From contig NZ_OUNR01000012.1 in NCBI RefSeq assembly GCF_900403705.1, positions 372,001 through 436,000 on the forward strand: 64,000 nucleotides of DNA, written 5' to 3'. The notes beneath the pieces were generated by a model that saw nothing but the letters and a program-made list of their open reading frames with translations, made no database searches and was not told the origin of the DNA. Source of the stretch: Nitrospira lenta (lineage in GTDB: Bacteria; Nitrospirota; Nitrospiria; Nitrospirales; Nitrospiraceae). Both the position numbers and the translations under genes were made by a program. Of this stretch, positions 35,448 through 44,268 are shown in pieces; position 1 is the first letter of the stretch, and the number at the start of each line of letters is the position of its first letter.

Positions 35448-35774
35448 ATGAGAGTCGGTTCCATGGTACTAGGCGCACTGCTTCTGTTTTCTACCACCGC
35501 CTGCGTGTCATCTCAGGTGAAGCTCCCTTCAGCCGCAGTGGGGGCCAGCGAGAAAGCGTTGGGCCACACCGAGGGGTCGGCGGTTGGGATCCTGCTCTTC
35601 GGGTATATCCCAATCATGCAAAACGGTCGCTTTGAGCGTGCCTACTTAGAGGCCGTGCAAAACGGCGGAGGAAATAGGCTGACGGATGTCGAGATTTCAG
35701 AACGGTGGTTTTGGGGAGGAGTTCTGAACGGATTTATATTCAAAGTTGAAGGAACAGCCGTCGCAAACAAATAG
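35448..35774 (+). CDS. Small lipoprotein, paralogue 1
   Basis: A 108-residue lipoprotein. Lipobox TTAC (Cys at 19), then a short Gly-rich strand (VGILLFGYIPIMQNGRFERA) and the block RLTDVEISERWFW near the C-terminus. The protein encoded 35 bp downstream has the same layout and the same block, so they are tandem paralogues. The ATG at 35448 has AAGGAGG in front. Function unknown; the small-residue strand resembles the TRL-like fold but is not a clear member. Confidence 0.82.
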   Translation: MRVGSMVLGALLLFSTTACVSSQVKLPSAAVGASEKALGHTEGSAVGILLFGYIPIMQNGRFERAYLEAVQNGGGNRLTDVEISERWFWGGVLNGFIFKVEGTAVANK

Positions 35775-35809
35775 CAATTTGCAAGTTTTTGTTCAACGAG
35801 GAGGCTTCT

Positions 35810-36136
35810 ATGAAACGAGGGTTCTTTATTCTTGGCCTGCTTCTTTTATTGACGAATGCCGCGTGCCATTCCACGCAACTACGGATGCCGTCAGAGCCAA
35901 TTGGCGCCAATGAGAGGTCAACGGGAATATCCGAAGGACATAGTGGCGGGTTCATGCTCATGGGATTTATCCCGATCAATCAGAACGACCGGTTCCAATC
36001 AGCACTCAATACGGCAGTGGCGAAGTCAGGAGGCACGCGTCTTACCGATGTCGTGATTTCCGAACGGTGGTTCTGGACTCCGGTCGGTAACGGGTTAGTC
36101 TTTAAGGTGCAAGGAGTGGGTGTTGCTCCCAAGTAG
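35810..36136 (+). CDS. Small lipoprotein, paralogue 2
   Basis: A 108-residue lipoprotein with lipobox NAAC (Cys at 19). It shares PIGANERSTGISEGHSGGF, FIPINQNDRFQSAL and RLTDVVISERWFW with the preceding gene. ATG preceded by GAGGAGG. The pair is probably co-transcribed and ends at the terminator at 36147. No enzymatic motif; likely structural envelope proteins. Confidence 0.82.
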   Translation: MKRGFFILGLLLLLTNAACHSTQLRMPSEPIGANERSTGISEGHSGGFMLMGFIPINQNDRFQSALNTAVAKSGGTRLTDVVISERWFWTPVGNGLVFKVQGVGVAPK

Positions 36137-36146
36137 TCACTGTTTT

Positions 36147-36187
36147 GCGGGGGCGCCATCGATTAGGAAGGTGCCCCGCATTCTTTT
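36147..36187 (+). terminator. Rho-independent terminator
   Basis: GCGGGGGCGCC pairs with GGTGCCCCGC (one bulge) over a 12-base loop and is followed by ATTCTTTTCT. It lies 11 bases after the second lipoprotein gene. Confidence 0.7.
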
Positions 36188-36314
36188 CTCGCTGCGACAT
36201 GTACCGTATGCCTGCTGAGTTGCCTTATCCTCGCCAGTTCAACAAATCTGAGAGATACTCAGAGGTGAGTATTTCCCCTCTCGTAGACCTCCGTATTGGT
36301 CGAAGCTATCAACT

Positions 36315-37019
36315 ATGATGAGTTTAGGGTGCCGCGGGCTCATACTCATGCTTCTGGTTGCAATGAGTCCAAATAGCGTATGGGCTGAAGGGCTTGGCGA
36401 TCCGGCTTCTCAGAAGCCGCCGGAGAAGAAGGTTGATCTTTATTTGAGTGGCCATGCGATGGGTTTTTTTCCGCAGGACAAAGACCTCACCGTTGGCGGC
36501 GCAGGTGTTCCGCGGACCGATATCCGCGGCACCTTCGGAGCCGGCATTAAATTCGAAGCCTATCCGTGGTTTACCAACAAAATTCTTGGCGGAGAAATTG
36601 AAGCGTTCGGTCTTGGGGGCAGCGTGCGGGCTCCGCGCATCACGTCCGGATCGGGGACTACTCAGGCGCAAGGGAACCTGATTGCGGTGAATACGATGTA
36701 CAACGTCATGCTGCGGTATCCGGGCGAGATGGTTCAGCCGTATATCGGGGTCGGTGGAGGCACCTCAATAGGAGTGCTCTATGATGCGTTGATTCAACAC
36801 GGCAATCTGGCACTCACGGGAACTTCTGGCGATATGGCCTTCGCCTATCAGTTCTTAGGCGGCATCAAAGCATTCGTGACAAAGCGACTGTTTGTGTTTG
36901 GCGAGTACAAATACTTTGGAACGAAGTATAGTTTTGATAGTGAAGGGGCCAGCCACTCCAAAGTAAAGCTCGATTTTCAAACCCACATTGTGTCGGGCGG
37001 CATCGGCTGGTCGTTTTAG
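36315..37019 (+). CDS. Outer-membrane beta-barrel protein, paralogue of 16946-17617
   Basis: A 234-residue exported protein, signal peptide about 1-25 (cleavage near VWAEG). Beta-barrel pattern with VNTMYNVMLRYPGEMVQPYI, FAYQFLGGIKAFVTKRLFVF and the C-terminal VSGGIGWSF. These segments align with the protein at 16946-17617, also ending in GGIGWSF. Eight-stranded barrel is likely. The gene's stop (37017-37019) is followed in the same frame by the hydrolase gene. Confidence 0.82.
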   Translation: MMSLGCRGLILMLLVAMSPNSVWAEGLGDPASQKPPEKKVDLYLSGHAMGFFPQDKDLTVGGAGVPRTDIRGTFGAGIKFEAYPWFTNKILGGEIEAFGLGGSVRAPRITSGSGTTQAQGNLIAVNTMYNVMLRYPGEMVQPYIGVGGGTSIGVLYDALIQHGNLALTGTSGDMAFAYQFLGGIKAFVTKRLFVFGEYKYFGTKYSFDSEGASHSKVKLDFQTHIVSGGIGWSF

Positions 37020-37142
37020 TCACAGAACGAACATCGTTCTATCGAGGTCTCTATCAGCATCCTCGATCAATTCTTCGTCTATCACCCTGACCCGTGGGAA
37101 GACCGCGATTGGAGAGGCGCGAGTGGTCTTCCGCTGGAAGAT

Positions 37143-37814
37143 GTGTGGTTTTCGTCGGCTGACGGCACCAAACTCTTCGGCTGGTACGCCGAAGCGCGCG
37201 CGGATGCCGCCGTGCTGCTCTGGTGTCATGGCAACGCCGGAAGCGTGATCCACCGTCTTGAAAACCTTCGGGAGCTCTATCGGCTCGGATTGTCGATTTT
37301 CATTTTCGACTATCGCGGGTATGGCCGCAGCCAGGGGAAGCCGTCAGAAGACGGGCTCTATCACGATGCCATCGGCGCCTACGACTATCTGACCAGGGTG
37401 CGGCAGATTCGACCGGAGCGGCTGGTCGTGTTCGGCCGATCGTTGGGCACTGCCGTCGCAACCGATCTTGTCTCGCGAAAGCCGGCGGCCGGATTGATTC
37501 TGGAATCGGCGTTCCCGTCGATTGCCGCCGTCGCACAATACCACTATGGCGGGTTGCCGGTGCATTGGCTGCTCGGGGCGGAATTCAAGCTCATTGACCG
37601 TCTTCCGCGGCTGTCTCTTCCCACGCTCATGATCCATGGCGATCGGGACGATATTATTCCGATTGAGTTCGGCCGCCAGGTGTTTGATGCCGCCAAGCCG
37701 CCGAAATGGTGGTATGGGATAGCCGGCGCGGATCACAACACCACCTACCAAGTCGGTGGGAGTGCGTACTTCCGCCGGTTCGCTGATTTTATTCGCGGCG
37801 CGAGTTCCGCCTAG
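37143..37814 (+). CDS. Alpha/beta hydrolase (Bem46/YfhR-like), start unclear
   Basis: An alpha/beta hydrolase with the oxyanion region LWCHGNAGSVIHRLENL, YGRSQGKPSEDGLYHDA, the nucleophile motif VVFGRSLGTAVATD (GxSxG), the acid in MIHGDRDDIIPIE and the His in AGADHNTTY. The family's N-terminus (FVYHPDPWEDRDW...LPLEDVWF) is encoded upstream of the GTG at 37143, from about 37062. Between the preceding gene's stop at 37017 and 37143 there is no ATG, GTG or TTG in this frame. The product is either initiated at a rare codon near 37053 or shortened by ~27 residues. Confidence 0.8.
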   Translation: MWFSSADGTKLFGWYAEARADAAVLLWCHGNAGSVIHRLENLRELYRLGLSIFIFDYRGYGRSQGKPSEDGLYHDAIGAYDYLTRVRQIRPERLVVFGRSLGTAVATDLVSRKPAAGLILESAFPSIAAVAQYHYGGLPVHWLLGAEFKLIDRLPRLSLPTLMIHGDRDDIIPIEFGRQVFDAAKPPKWWYGIAGADHNTTYQVGGSAYFRRFADFIRGASSA

Positions 37815-37931
37815 CCGGACAGAGAGTGGCCTTCCTGAAATATGCATTTGGTGATTGGGCCGCATATTTGGTACAGTGCGCCGGGCATTGCACTTGTCCG
37901 GGCCCAGGGCAGCTGACACGAGGCATAACGA

Positions 37932-38843
37932 ATGACGATGAAGCGAACAAACGGAACGACCGATCAGCGAGCGATGGGGCTCGGCGTGCTCATGGTAATG
38001 GCGATGTTATGGCTGCCGGGCTGTGCCGGCCGAACCGGCTCGCCGATCGCTCAGCTTGAGCCGCCCACGCCGCCGGTGTTGCTCGCGGATGCAGCGGGAG
38101 CTTCGGCGCAGGTCTCTGATGCCACGGAGAAGTCGTCCGATGATCTCTTCGATCCCTTCGCGAAGTCCGGCGAAGACGGCATTGAAGAATACGATCCGTG
38201 GGAGCCGCTCAATACGAAGGTTTTCGAATTCAATCGACAGGTCGATCGCTGGATCTTGAAGCCGGTGGCGCAGGGCTACAATTTTGTGATGCCGAATCCG
38301 GTCCAGATCGGGATCAGCAACTTTTTCTACAACCTCCGGTTCCCGCCCAGATTTTTCAATAATATTTTTCAAGGCAAAGCGAAGGGCGCGGGCATTGAGA
38401 TGGGCCGATTTCTGGTCAATACCACGGCGGGGGTTGGCGGGCTCTTTGATGTGGCCCAACATCTCGATCTGAAAACGCCCGAAGAAGACACCGGCCAGAC
38501 GCTCGGGTTTTATGGTGTGGGCCCCGGTCCCTATCTCATGATTCCGCTGTTGCCGCCGTTCACGGTGCGCGATCTATTCGGGTTTCTCGGGGATATCGCG
38601 CTGAACCCGATCAACTGGCTGGTGGCGCCGATCATTGAAGTCAAGGGAGTCCCATCGGTGATCGCCCATAAGAATCGCATGACGAGTTCGGTCGTGCAGC
38701 TCGGCAGCCGGGTATTTGAAATCGTGAATGACCGTTCATTGAACCTGGAAAAGTACCAGGGTGTCGAAGAAGCCACGCTAGATCTGTATGCTGCGGTGCG
38801 CAACGCCTACCTTCAGCAGCGGGCCAAGGCGATTCGCGAATAA
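37932..38843 (+). CDS. mlaA: MlaA (VacJ) outer-membrane lipoprotein
   Basis: A 303-residue lipoprotein. Lipobox LPGC (Cys at ~30), then the MlaA core: YDPWEPLNTKVFEFNRQVDR, ISNFFYNLRFPPRFFNNIFQ, GRFLVNTTAGVGGLFDVAQ and LGFYGVGPGPYLMIPLLPP. MlaA removes phospholipids from the outer leaflet of the outer membrane and hands them to the Mla periplasmic/inner-membrane system. mlaB-F are not nearby, which is common outside Enterobacteria. Confidence 0.93.
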   Translation: MTMKRTNGTTDQRAMGLGVLMVMAMLWLPGCAGRTGSPIAQLEPPTPPVLLADAAGASAQVSDATEKSSDDLFDPFAKSGEDGIEEYDPWEPLNTKVFEFNRQVDRWILKPVAQGYNFVMPNPVQIGISNFFYNLRFPPRFFNNIFQGKAKGAGIEMGRFLVNTTAGVGGLFDVAQHLDLKTPEEDTGQTLGFYGVGPGPYLMIPLLPPFTVRDLFGFLGDIALNPINWLVAPIIEVKGVPSVIAHKNRMTSSVVQLGSRVFEIVNDRSLNLEKYQGVEEATLDLYAAVRNAYLQQRAKAIRE

Positions 38844-38879
38844 TCGCGAACAACCACGCGGAACTGCTCCGTTCTCTGC

Positions 38880-38930
38880 CGCCGGCTAGGTGCGCGCGGC
38901 CGGCGCTGCTCCTCCTACCCTTCAGTTTTT
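38880..38930 (+). terminator. Possible terminator after mlaA
   Basis: CGCCGGC (38880-38886) pairs with GCCGGCG (38899-38905) over a 12-base loop, followed after 20 bases by a run of five T. Weak. Confidence 0.35.
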
Positions 38931-38993
38931 CGGCAATTCTCCGACAAGAACAGGCAGGCCTTGCGAGTCAACCCGCATGGCGGCATTGCTCTT

Positions 38994-39701
38994 ATGAATA
39001 CCCCTGCCTTGAGCCAGAGCCCAGGTTTTCCCGCAGCCGTCCACCTGGCGCCGCCGGAGGTGTCGGTCTATGACGTTGCGCGGATCATGCATTGGCGGAA
39101 AGTCGGGGTCGTGATCGTTGTGCAGCGCCATCGCCCGGTGGGAATCGTCACTGATCGGGATTTGACGACGCGAGTCGTGGCCCATGGACTTGATCCCCGG
39201 TCAATTACGATGGGCCGCATTATGACCGCGCCGGTGGTGACGGCGGCTGCCGACGCGTCCGATGAACACCTGCTCCGCTTGCTGGCGCAGAGTCGAGTGC
39301 GACAGGTTCCATTGATTGACGGCGAGGGAAATGTGGCCGGCTTGGCCGCCTGGAACCTCACCGAAATTGCTGGCGGTTCGGGGTCTTTCGAGGCCGCGCT
39401 GGTTCGATCGACGGCGATGGTCCCGATGGTGAAACGTCGCACGTTTAGGCGGGCGCTCTATGGCGTCCAACAAGAGATCCGTCAGCACGCTCGCTGGATC
39501 GGCGCGACGATTGCGCTGGCGGCGATCGTCGCCGCGATTTCTCTGATCGCGGCCGGGCACTGGAATCCGTGGAGTTCGACCCCCATGGTGTCGCTGTACG
39601 CAACCGAATCCAGCCGATCAGGCAAGCCCAATCCGGTCGCGCCGCCGTCCCCTCATGGAGATCCGAGCCCGGCATCTCCTTCGTTTACCCCGACCCGATA
39701 A
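38994..39701 (+). CDS. CBS-pair protein with C-terminal membrane segment
   Basis: A 235-residue protein. Two CBS motifs lie in residues ~15-130 ([35 protein letters not shown] and [17 protein letters not shown]). A linker is followed by one membrane span (about 168-186, [20 protein letters not shown]) and a Pro/Ser tail. The CBS pair should bind an adenosine-type ligand in the cytoplasm. An in-frame TTG at 38961 is an alternative start. Its C-terminus overlaps the convergent kbl gene by 17 bp. Confidence 0.82.
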   Translation: MNTPALSQSPGFPAAVHLAPPEVSVYDVARIMHWRKVGVVIVVQRHRPVGIVTDRDLTTRVVAHGLDPRSITMGRIMTAPVVTAAADASDEHLLRLLAQSRVRQVPLIDGEGNVAGLAAWNLTEIAGGSGSFEAALVRSTAMVPMVKRRTFRRALYGVQQEIRQHARWIGATIALAAIVAAISLIAAGHWNPWSSTPMVSLYATESSRSGKPNPVAPPSPHGDPSPASPSFTPTR

Positions 39702-40881
39702 TCCCTATCTCCCGACCGACTTTCGCGAAGGCCGAGATGGCATGCTCTAATTGCGCTCTCGTATGCGCGGCGGACATCTGCACGCGGATGCGCGCTTGGC
39801 CCTTCGGCACGACCGGAAAACTGAAGCCGACCACGTAGACGCCTTCCCGCAGGAGGCGATCAGCCATGCTGGTGGCGAGTGTGGCGTCACCCAGCATCAC
39901 CGGAATAATGGGGTGATTGCCTGGGACGAGACGGAATCCAAGCGCAGTCAACTGCGAACGAAAGAACGCGGCGTTGTCCTGCAGTCGAGTCCGTAAGGCA
40001 TCGCCTTGCGCGACCAGCGTCACCGCCTGCAATGCGGCGGCGGCGATGACGGGAGGCAGGGCGTTGGAGAATAGATATGGACGCGAGCGCTGACGCAGGA
40101 GTTCGACGATTTCCGCCCGTCCCGAGGTGAATCCTCCGGCCGCACCGCCGAGGCTTTTCCCGAGCGTGCTCGTCACGATATCCACTCGATCGACCACCCC
40201 GAAATGCGCGGGCGTTCCGCGCCCGTTCGGACCCAGCACCCCGGTGGCATGACTGTCGTCGACCATGACGATGGCGTCGTAGCGATCGGCCAGCTGGACG
40301 ATCTGATCGAGTTTGGCGAGATCCCCATCCATGGAAAACACCCCGTCCGTGGCGATCAGGCGCAGCCGATTCCCGCGCGATTCCTGTAGTCGGGTTTCCA
40401 ACTCAGCCATGTCGGCATGGGCATATCGAAGGCGTTTCGCCTTACAGAGGCGAATGCCGTCGATCACGCTGGCATGATTCAGCGCGTCGCTGATGACGGC
40501 ATCCTCTTCATTGAGCAGCACTTCAAACAAGCCGCCGTTGGCGTCGAAACAGGAGCTGTAGAGGATCGTGTTCTCTGTACCCAGGAAAGTGCTGATCGCC
40601 TGTTCCAGCTCAATGTGCAGATCCTGGGTGCCGCAGATGAATCGCACGGACGCCATGCCGTATCCGTGCTCGGTGAGTCCGGTGGCGGCGGCCTTTAGGA
40701 TATCCGGGTGATTGGCGAGGCCCAGGTAGTTGTTCGCGCAGAGGTTCAGCGCCGAGCCTTGCGCCACGCGGATATCGGTCCCTTGCGGGCCGAGGAGTTG
40801 TCGTTCCTGCTTCTCGAGACCGGCTGCGCGAATGTCGGCGAGTTGTTGTGCGAGCACCGTCTTGAGTGACTGGTACGCCAT
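39685..40881 (-). CDS. kbl: 2-amino-3-ketobutyrate CoA ligase
   Basis: A 398-residue PLP enzyme of the alpha-oxoamine synthase family. Landmarks are [57 protein letters not shown], and the PLP Lys in [13 protein letters not shown]. The length matches Kbl (~398). It cleaves 2-amino-3-ketobutyrate with CoA to glycine and acetyl-CoA, the second step of threonine degradation, following the product of the adjacent tdh (7 bp away). Confidence 0.95.
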   Translation of the reverse strand: MAYQSLKTVLAQQLADIRAAGLEKQERQLLGPQGTDIRVAQGSALNLCANNYLGLANHPDILKAAATGLTEHGYGMASVRFICGTQDLHIELEQAISTFLGTENTILYSSCFDANGGLFEVLLNEEDAVISDALNHASVIDGIRLCKAKRLRYAHADMAELETRLQESRGNRLRLIATDGVFSMDGDLAKLDQIVQLADRYDAIVMVDDSHATGVLGPNGRGTPAHFGVVDRVDIVTSTLGKSLGGAAGGFTSGRAEIVELLRQRSRPYLFSNALPPVIAAAALQAVTLVAQGDALRTRLQDNAAFFRSQLTALGFRLVPGNHPIIPVMLGDATLATSMADRLLREGVYVVGFSFPVVPKGQARIRVQMSAAHTRAQLEHAISAFAKVGREIGIIGSG

Positions 40882-40888
40882 GGTTGGA

Positions 40889-41923
40889 TCAGGGAAATAA
40901 GACGACTTTGCCGCACTGGCCGGAATTGATCAACTCAAATCCCCGGGCGTAGTCGCTCATCGGGAAGGTATGCGTAACGATCGGCTTGATGTTGAGCCCT
41001 GCTTTGAAGAGCCCGGCCAGGCGATACCACGTGCTGAAGAGGCGTCGGCCCGTAATCCCGTGCACGCGAATCCCTTTGAAGATAATTTCATTGGCCAGAT
41101 CGAACGAGATTGGCCCAGTCGGAATGCCGAAGAGGGTCACCCGTCCGCCGTTTTTGACCGCGCCAAACGCCTGGTGCAAGGCGCTGGGATGACCGGACAT
41201 TTCCAGCGAGGCATCGACGCCTTCTCCGGCGGTGATCTCGCGAATCGCGGCCGCGATCTGCGCGGGAGTCTCGGTTTTGGCGTTCAGTATATAGTCCGCG
41301 CCGACCTGTTTGGCCAGGCCGAGGCGATAGTCACTCACATCCGTGGCAATGATCGTCGCTGCGCCGGCGGTTCTGGCGACAGCGGCGGAGAACAGTCCGG
41401 TCGGTCCGCAGCCGGTGATCAGGACGGTGTGGCCGGTCAGGTCTTCCGCAAGGGCGGCATCGACCGCATTGCCGAGCGGTTCCTGAACCGAGGCGAATTC
41501 CGGTGGTATGGACGACGATGTGTTCCAGAGCACATTGTCGGGCAGGGCGATGTACTCGGCGAATGAACCGTCGCGATCGACTCCGAGGATGCGATAGTTC
41601 CGGCAGACGTGCGCCTGGCCGGTACGGCATTGAAAACATTGGCCGCAGGTAATGTGCGATTCGGCGGCGACATAGTCGCCGATCTTGACCCGCGTGACAT
41701 CGCGGCCGATTTCGACGACCTCGCCGCACATTTCATGGCCGATGATGCGGGGCGGATGAATGCGGCTATGCGCCCAAGGATCCCAGTTGTAGATATGGGC
41801 ATCCGTGCCGCAGAGCGAGGTCGCCGTGACCTTCACAATGACATCGGTGGGTCCGGCGGCGGGATCCGGACAGGTCATGGCGGTCAACCCGGGACCGGCG
41901 GAAGTTTTCACCAGCGCACGCAT
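40889..41923 (-). CDS. tdh: L-threonine 3-dehydrogenase
   Basis: A 344-residue zinc alcohol dehydrogenase-family protein. The catalytic Zn Cys is in [24 protein letters not shown] carries the catalytic His/Glu region, structural Zn Cys residues are in [15 protein letters not shown], and the Rossmann motif is [15 protein letters not shown]. It matches Tdh in length and in the downstream [17 protein letters not shown] block. It oxidises threonine to 2-amino-3-ketobutyrate for Kbl. Confidence 0.95.
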   Translation of the reverse strand: MRALVKTSAGPGLTAMTCPDPAAGPTDVIVKVTATSLCGTDAHIYNWDPWAHSRIHPPRIIGHEMCGEVVEIGRDVTRVKIGDYVAAESHITCGQCFQCRTGQAHVCRNYRILGVDRDGSFAEYIALPDNVLWNTSSSIPPEFASVQEPLGNAVDAALAEDLTGHTVLITGCGPTGLFSAAVARTAGAATIIATDVSDYRLGLAKQVGADYILNAKTETPAQIAAAIREITAGEGVDASLEMSGHPSALHQAFGAVKNGGRVTLFGIPTGPISFDLANEIIFKGIRVHGITGRRLFSTWYRLAGLFKAGLNIKPIVTHTFPMSDYARGFELINSGQCGKVVLFP

Positions 41924-42014
41924 AGGTGCATTCTAACGTAACCCTATGAAGGAGGCACGTGTTGGGTGAAAAAACGGGTTGCACTCAATCCCGTGGCTGA
42001 GTAGGATGATTTTT

Positions 42015-43004
42015 ATGTACCACCCGGTGCCCAGTCCTCTTGCCTTGCTGGCCGGCGTTCTCGGTCTCTGTCTTCTTCCGCTCACTGTCGTGTCGGTCAG
42101 TCCGGCGGCAGGCTCCCCGTCAGAAGCCTCTCTCGCGCCATCCGGAACGCGCTGGATAAAAATTGACCTGGAGACGGCCGATGCGTCCGGCGACATACAG
42201 CCGGGGAAGCCGTTCGATCTGTCGATTGCCGTCGGCGGGGTCGCCCGAGGCGGCGCTCCACTGGTGGCGATCTGCGAGTCGGTGCTGTTTCAGCGGCACG
42301 TCGTCGCATTGGAGTCTGACGACGGCGACATGGTGATGAAGGGGGAGGCCACGATGGAGCCGATCCCGTCGGGGAAACTCTCGGTTCCTCCCAAGGCCGC
42401 CAGAATTCAAGTGACGATCGCCCGCGTGAAGAAAGACAAGTTCGAGCGGGTGCTCACGCGTGTCGTGTATGTCACGATGGGAAAGCAGGAGGCGGCGAAT
42501 GAAGGCAGCGATACCCCGCTGCCGAGTTCGGAAGAGTCGCCGGGCGTAGAGTCGGTGCAAGAGGAAGCCCAGCCGGATGCCTTGCCGATCTCAGGCGGGC
42601 TGGTGGTCGAAGAAGATTTGCTCCCGATGCCGGCGCCGGGACAGGGCAAGGCCTACTGGCAGCAGATCAGTTATTTGGTGAGCCGCAGCTGGAGCCGTAC
42701 GGTCCGCCACATCCGCCATGCGCCGACGAGCGAGACGGTGCGGGTGAAGTTCCGGCTTTACCCCAGCGGGCGTGTGCAGTTGATCCAGATTGAACAAGGG
42801 TCCGGCGCGCGGGAAGTCGATGAGGCGGGGATTTATGCGGTGGTCCATGCGCAGCCCTTTCCTCCGTTCCCGGACAATCTGGAGACGGAAGCCGTCGATG
42901 TGCATGTGCGGATGCGAACGGGGGCGAAGACCGGAGCCCGAGAGGTGCAGTCGATTGTGAACAGCCCGGCCGGTGCGCCTGAGGCCGGGTTGTCTAAAAA
43001 ATGA
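42015..43004 (+). CDS. Exported protein with TonB-C-like domain
   Basis: A 329-residue protein. Signal peptide or N-terminal anchor (PSPLALLAGVLGLCLLPLTV) is followed by a beta-rich domain (about 30-165), a Glu/Pro/Ser-rich linker (166-205), and a C-terminal TonB/TolA-like domain (TVRVKFRLYPSGRVQLIQIE, VDEAGIYAVVHAQPFPPFP). The N-terminal domain is not recognised. ATG 42015 is preferred because AGTAGG precedes it at a proper distance; 42006 is also possible. Role in trans-envelope energy coupling or periplasmic scaffolding is a guess. Confidence 0.75.
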   Translation: MYHPVPSPLALLAGVLGLCLLPLTVVSVSPAAGSPSEASLAPSGTRWIKIDLETADASGDIQPGKPFDLSIAVGGVARGGAPLVAICESVLFQRHVVALESDDGDMVMKGEATMEPIPSGKLSVPPKAARIQVTIARVKKDKFERVLTRVVYVTMGKQEAANEGSDTPLPSSEESPGVESVQEEAQPDALPISGGLVVEEDLLPMPAPGQGKAYWQQISYLVSRSWSRTVRHIRHAPTSETVRVKFRLYPSGRVQLIQIEQGSGAREVDEAGIYAVVHAQPFPPFPDNLETEAVDVHVRMRTGAKTGAREVQSIVNSPAGAPEAGLSKK

Positions 43005-43056
43005 TGGAATGGAAGGTGAGTCAGCGTGCTGGGGTAATTCATCTCATGGAGGGTAC

Positions 43057-43668
43057 ATGTATCAACGGACCTGTGTGAAAGCCGGTGTCTTGTGTGCGGT
43101 GTTACTGGCCGGGTGGCCGGTGGGGGCTGGGGCTGAAATGGCGCGATGGGACTTGGATCCCGACCATTCCATCATTGAATTCCGTGTTGCCCACATGGTG
43201 GTTTCAAAAACGGCAGGGCGCTTCATGGATTACAGTGGGGTCGTGGAAATGGATGCGGAGGCGCACCAGTTCAAGACGATCGAAGCGACGATCAACACGG
43301 CGTCGGTCAACACCAACCAGGAGAAGCGTGACGCGCATCTTCGGAACGCGGATTTCTTCGATGTCGAAAAGTTTCCGACGATGACCTACAAGATGAAAAG
43401 TTACAAGAAGACCGGCGAGGGCTACACGGCGCTCGGGGACCTGACGCTCCATGGCGTGACGAAAGAGATCACCTTAGTCGGAACATTTAACGGCGTGACC
43501 AAAGATCCCTGGGGGAACACCCGCGGGGGATTTACCGCCGAGGGAAAAGTGAATCGCAAGGACTTCGGCATGGTCTGGAATAAGACGCTCGACACCGGCG
43601 GGTTTGTCGTCGGCGACGACGTGAGCATCCGCCTCGACATCGAGTGTATCAAGGCCAAGAAGCCGTAG
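43057..43668 (+). CDS. YceI family periplasmic protein
   Basis: A 203-residue protein with signal peptide (VLCAVLLAGWPVGAGA). The mature sequence follows the YceI lipocalin-like pattern: WDLDPDHSIIEFRVAHMVVS, DAHLRNADFFDVEKFPTMTY, LTLHGVTKEITLVG and DFGMVWNKTLDTGGFVVGD. YceI proteins bind isoprenoids such as polyprenyl quinones in the periplasm. ATG preceded by GGAGGG. The strong hairpin at 43691 follows. Confidence 0.93.
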   Translation: MYQRTCVKAGVLCAVLLAGWPVGAGAEMARWDLDPDHSIIEFRVAHMVVSKTAGRFMDYSGVVEMDAEAHQFKTIEATINTASVNTNQEKRDAHLRNADFFDVEKFPTMTYKMKSYKKTGEGYTALGDLTLHGVTKEITLVGTFNGVTKDPWGNTRGGFTAEGKVNRKDFGMVWNKTLDTGGFVVGDDVSIRLDIECIKAKKP

Positions 43669-43690
43669 CCGTTTCCCGCCCTTCTCAGAT

Positions 43691-43721
43691 CCCGGCCGCC
43701 TCACTCAGTGAGGCGGCCGGG
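43691..43721. terminator. Strong perfect hairpin after yceI-like gene
   Basis: A 14-base perfect stem (CCCGGCCGCCTCAC / GTGAGGCGGCCGGG) with a three-base loop. It lacks a T run, so it may stabilise the 3' end rather than end transcription by itself. Confidence 0.6.
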
Positions 43722-43753
43722 CCACTCACCAGCCATGACCCATCGGAGCCTGT

Positions 43754-44218
43754 ATGAAGGCAATGGTCCTCGACCATATCGGAGATGTGGCGGGCAGTCC
43801 GTTGCAGCTTCGCGACATTCCTATGCCCCTTCCGGGGCCGGACGAGGTGCTGGTGAAGGTGCATGTCTGCGCGGTCTGTTGCACGGATCTGCATGTCATT
43901 GAGTGAGAACTGACCGATGGAAAGCGCCTGCTGCTGCCTCCTGCGCTACGCGCGCTCGAACGGGGCGGCACGTTGGCGCTGGCCGGTATCCACATGTCGC
44001 CGATTCCGTCGCTGACCTACACCCGTGAGCTCTTCGGTGAGCGGATCCTTCGAAGTGTCACGGCCAATACCAGGCAAGACGGGATTGACCTCCTCCGTGA
44101 GGCGGCTGCCATTCCGATCAAGCCCCGCACCGTCCGTTTTCCCTTGTCGGAAGCCAATCAGGCGTTGCAAGCCCTCAAAGCCGGATCGTTTCAAGGCGCC
44201 GCCGTCCTTACGATCTGA
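43754..44218 (+). pseudogene. Zinc alcohol dehydrogenase, internally deleted, with stop
   Basis: The frame starts MKAMVLDHIGDVAGSP and has VHVCAVCCTDLHVIE (the catalytic Zn Cys block), then TGA at 43904-43906 in place of the Gly of 'EGEL', then ELTDG. It then jumps to the C-terminal part: LPPALRALERGGTLALAGIH, RSVTANTRQDGIDLL and FPLSEANQALQALKAGSFQG. About 190-200 middle residues (structural zinc and most of the Rossmann domain) are missing, all without loss of frame. It cannot be an active enzyme. Related to the AdhA/propanol-preferring group. Confidence 0.88.
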
Positions 44219-44268
44219 TCCCGTACCATCTAGCATTCGCTCATGCAGATTAGGTAGATTGGGCGGCT

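Noticed and set aside
43904-43906. In-frame TGA as selenocysteine codon
   Set aside because: The family has Gly at this position, no SECIS-like hairpin was recognised directly after it, and the middle of the protein is deleted.
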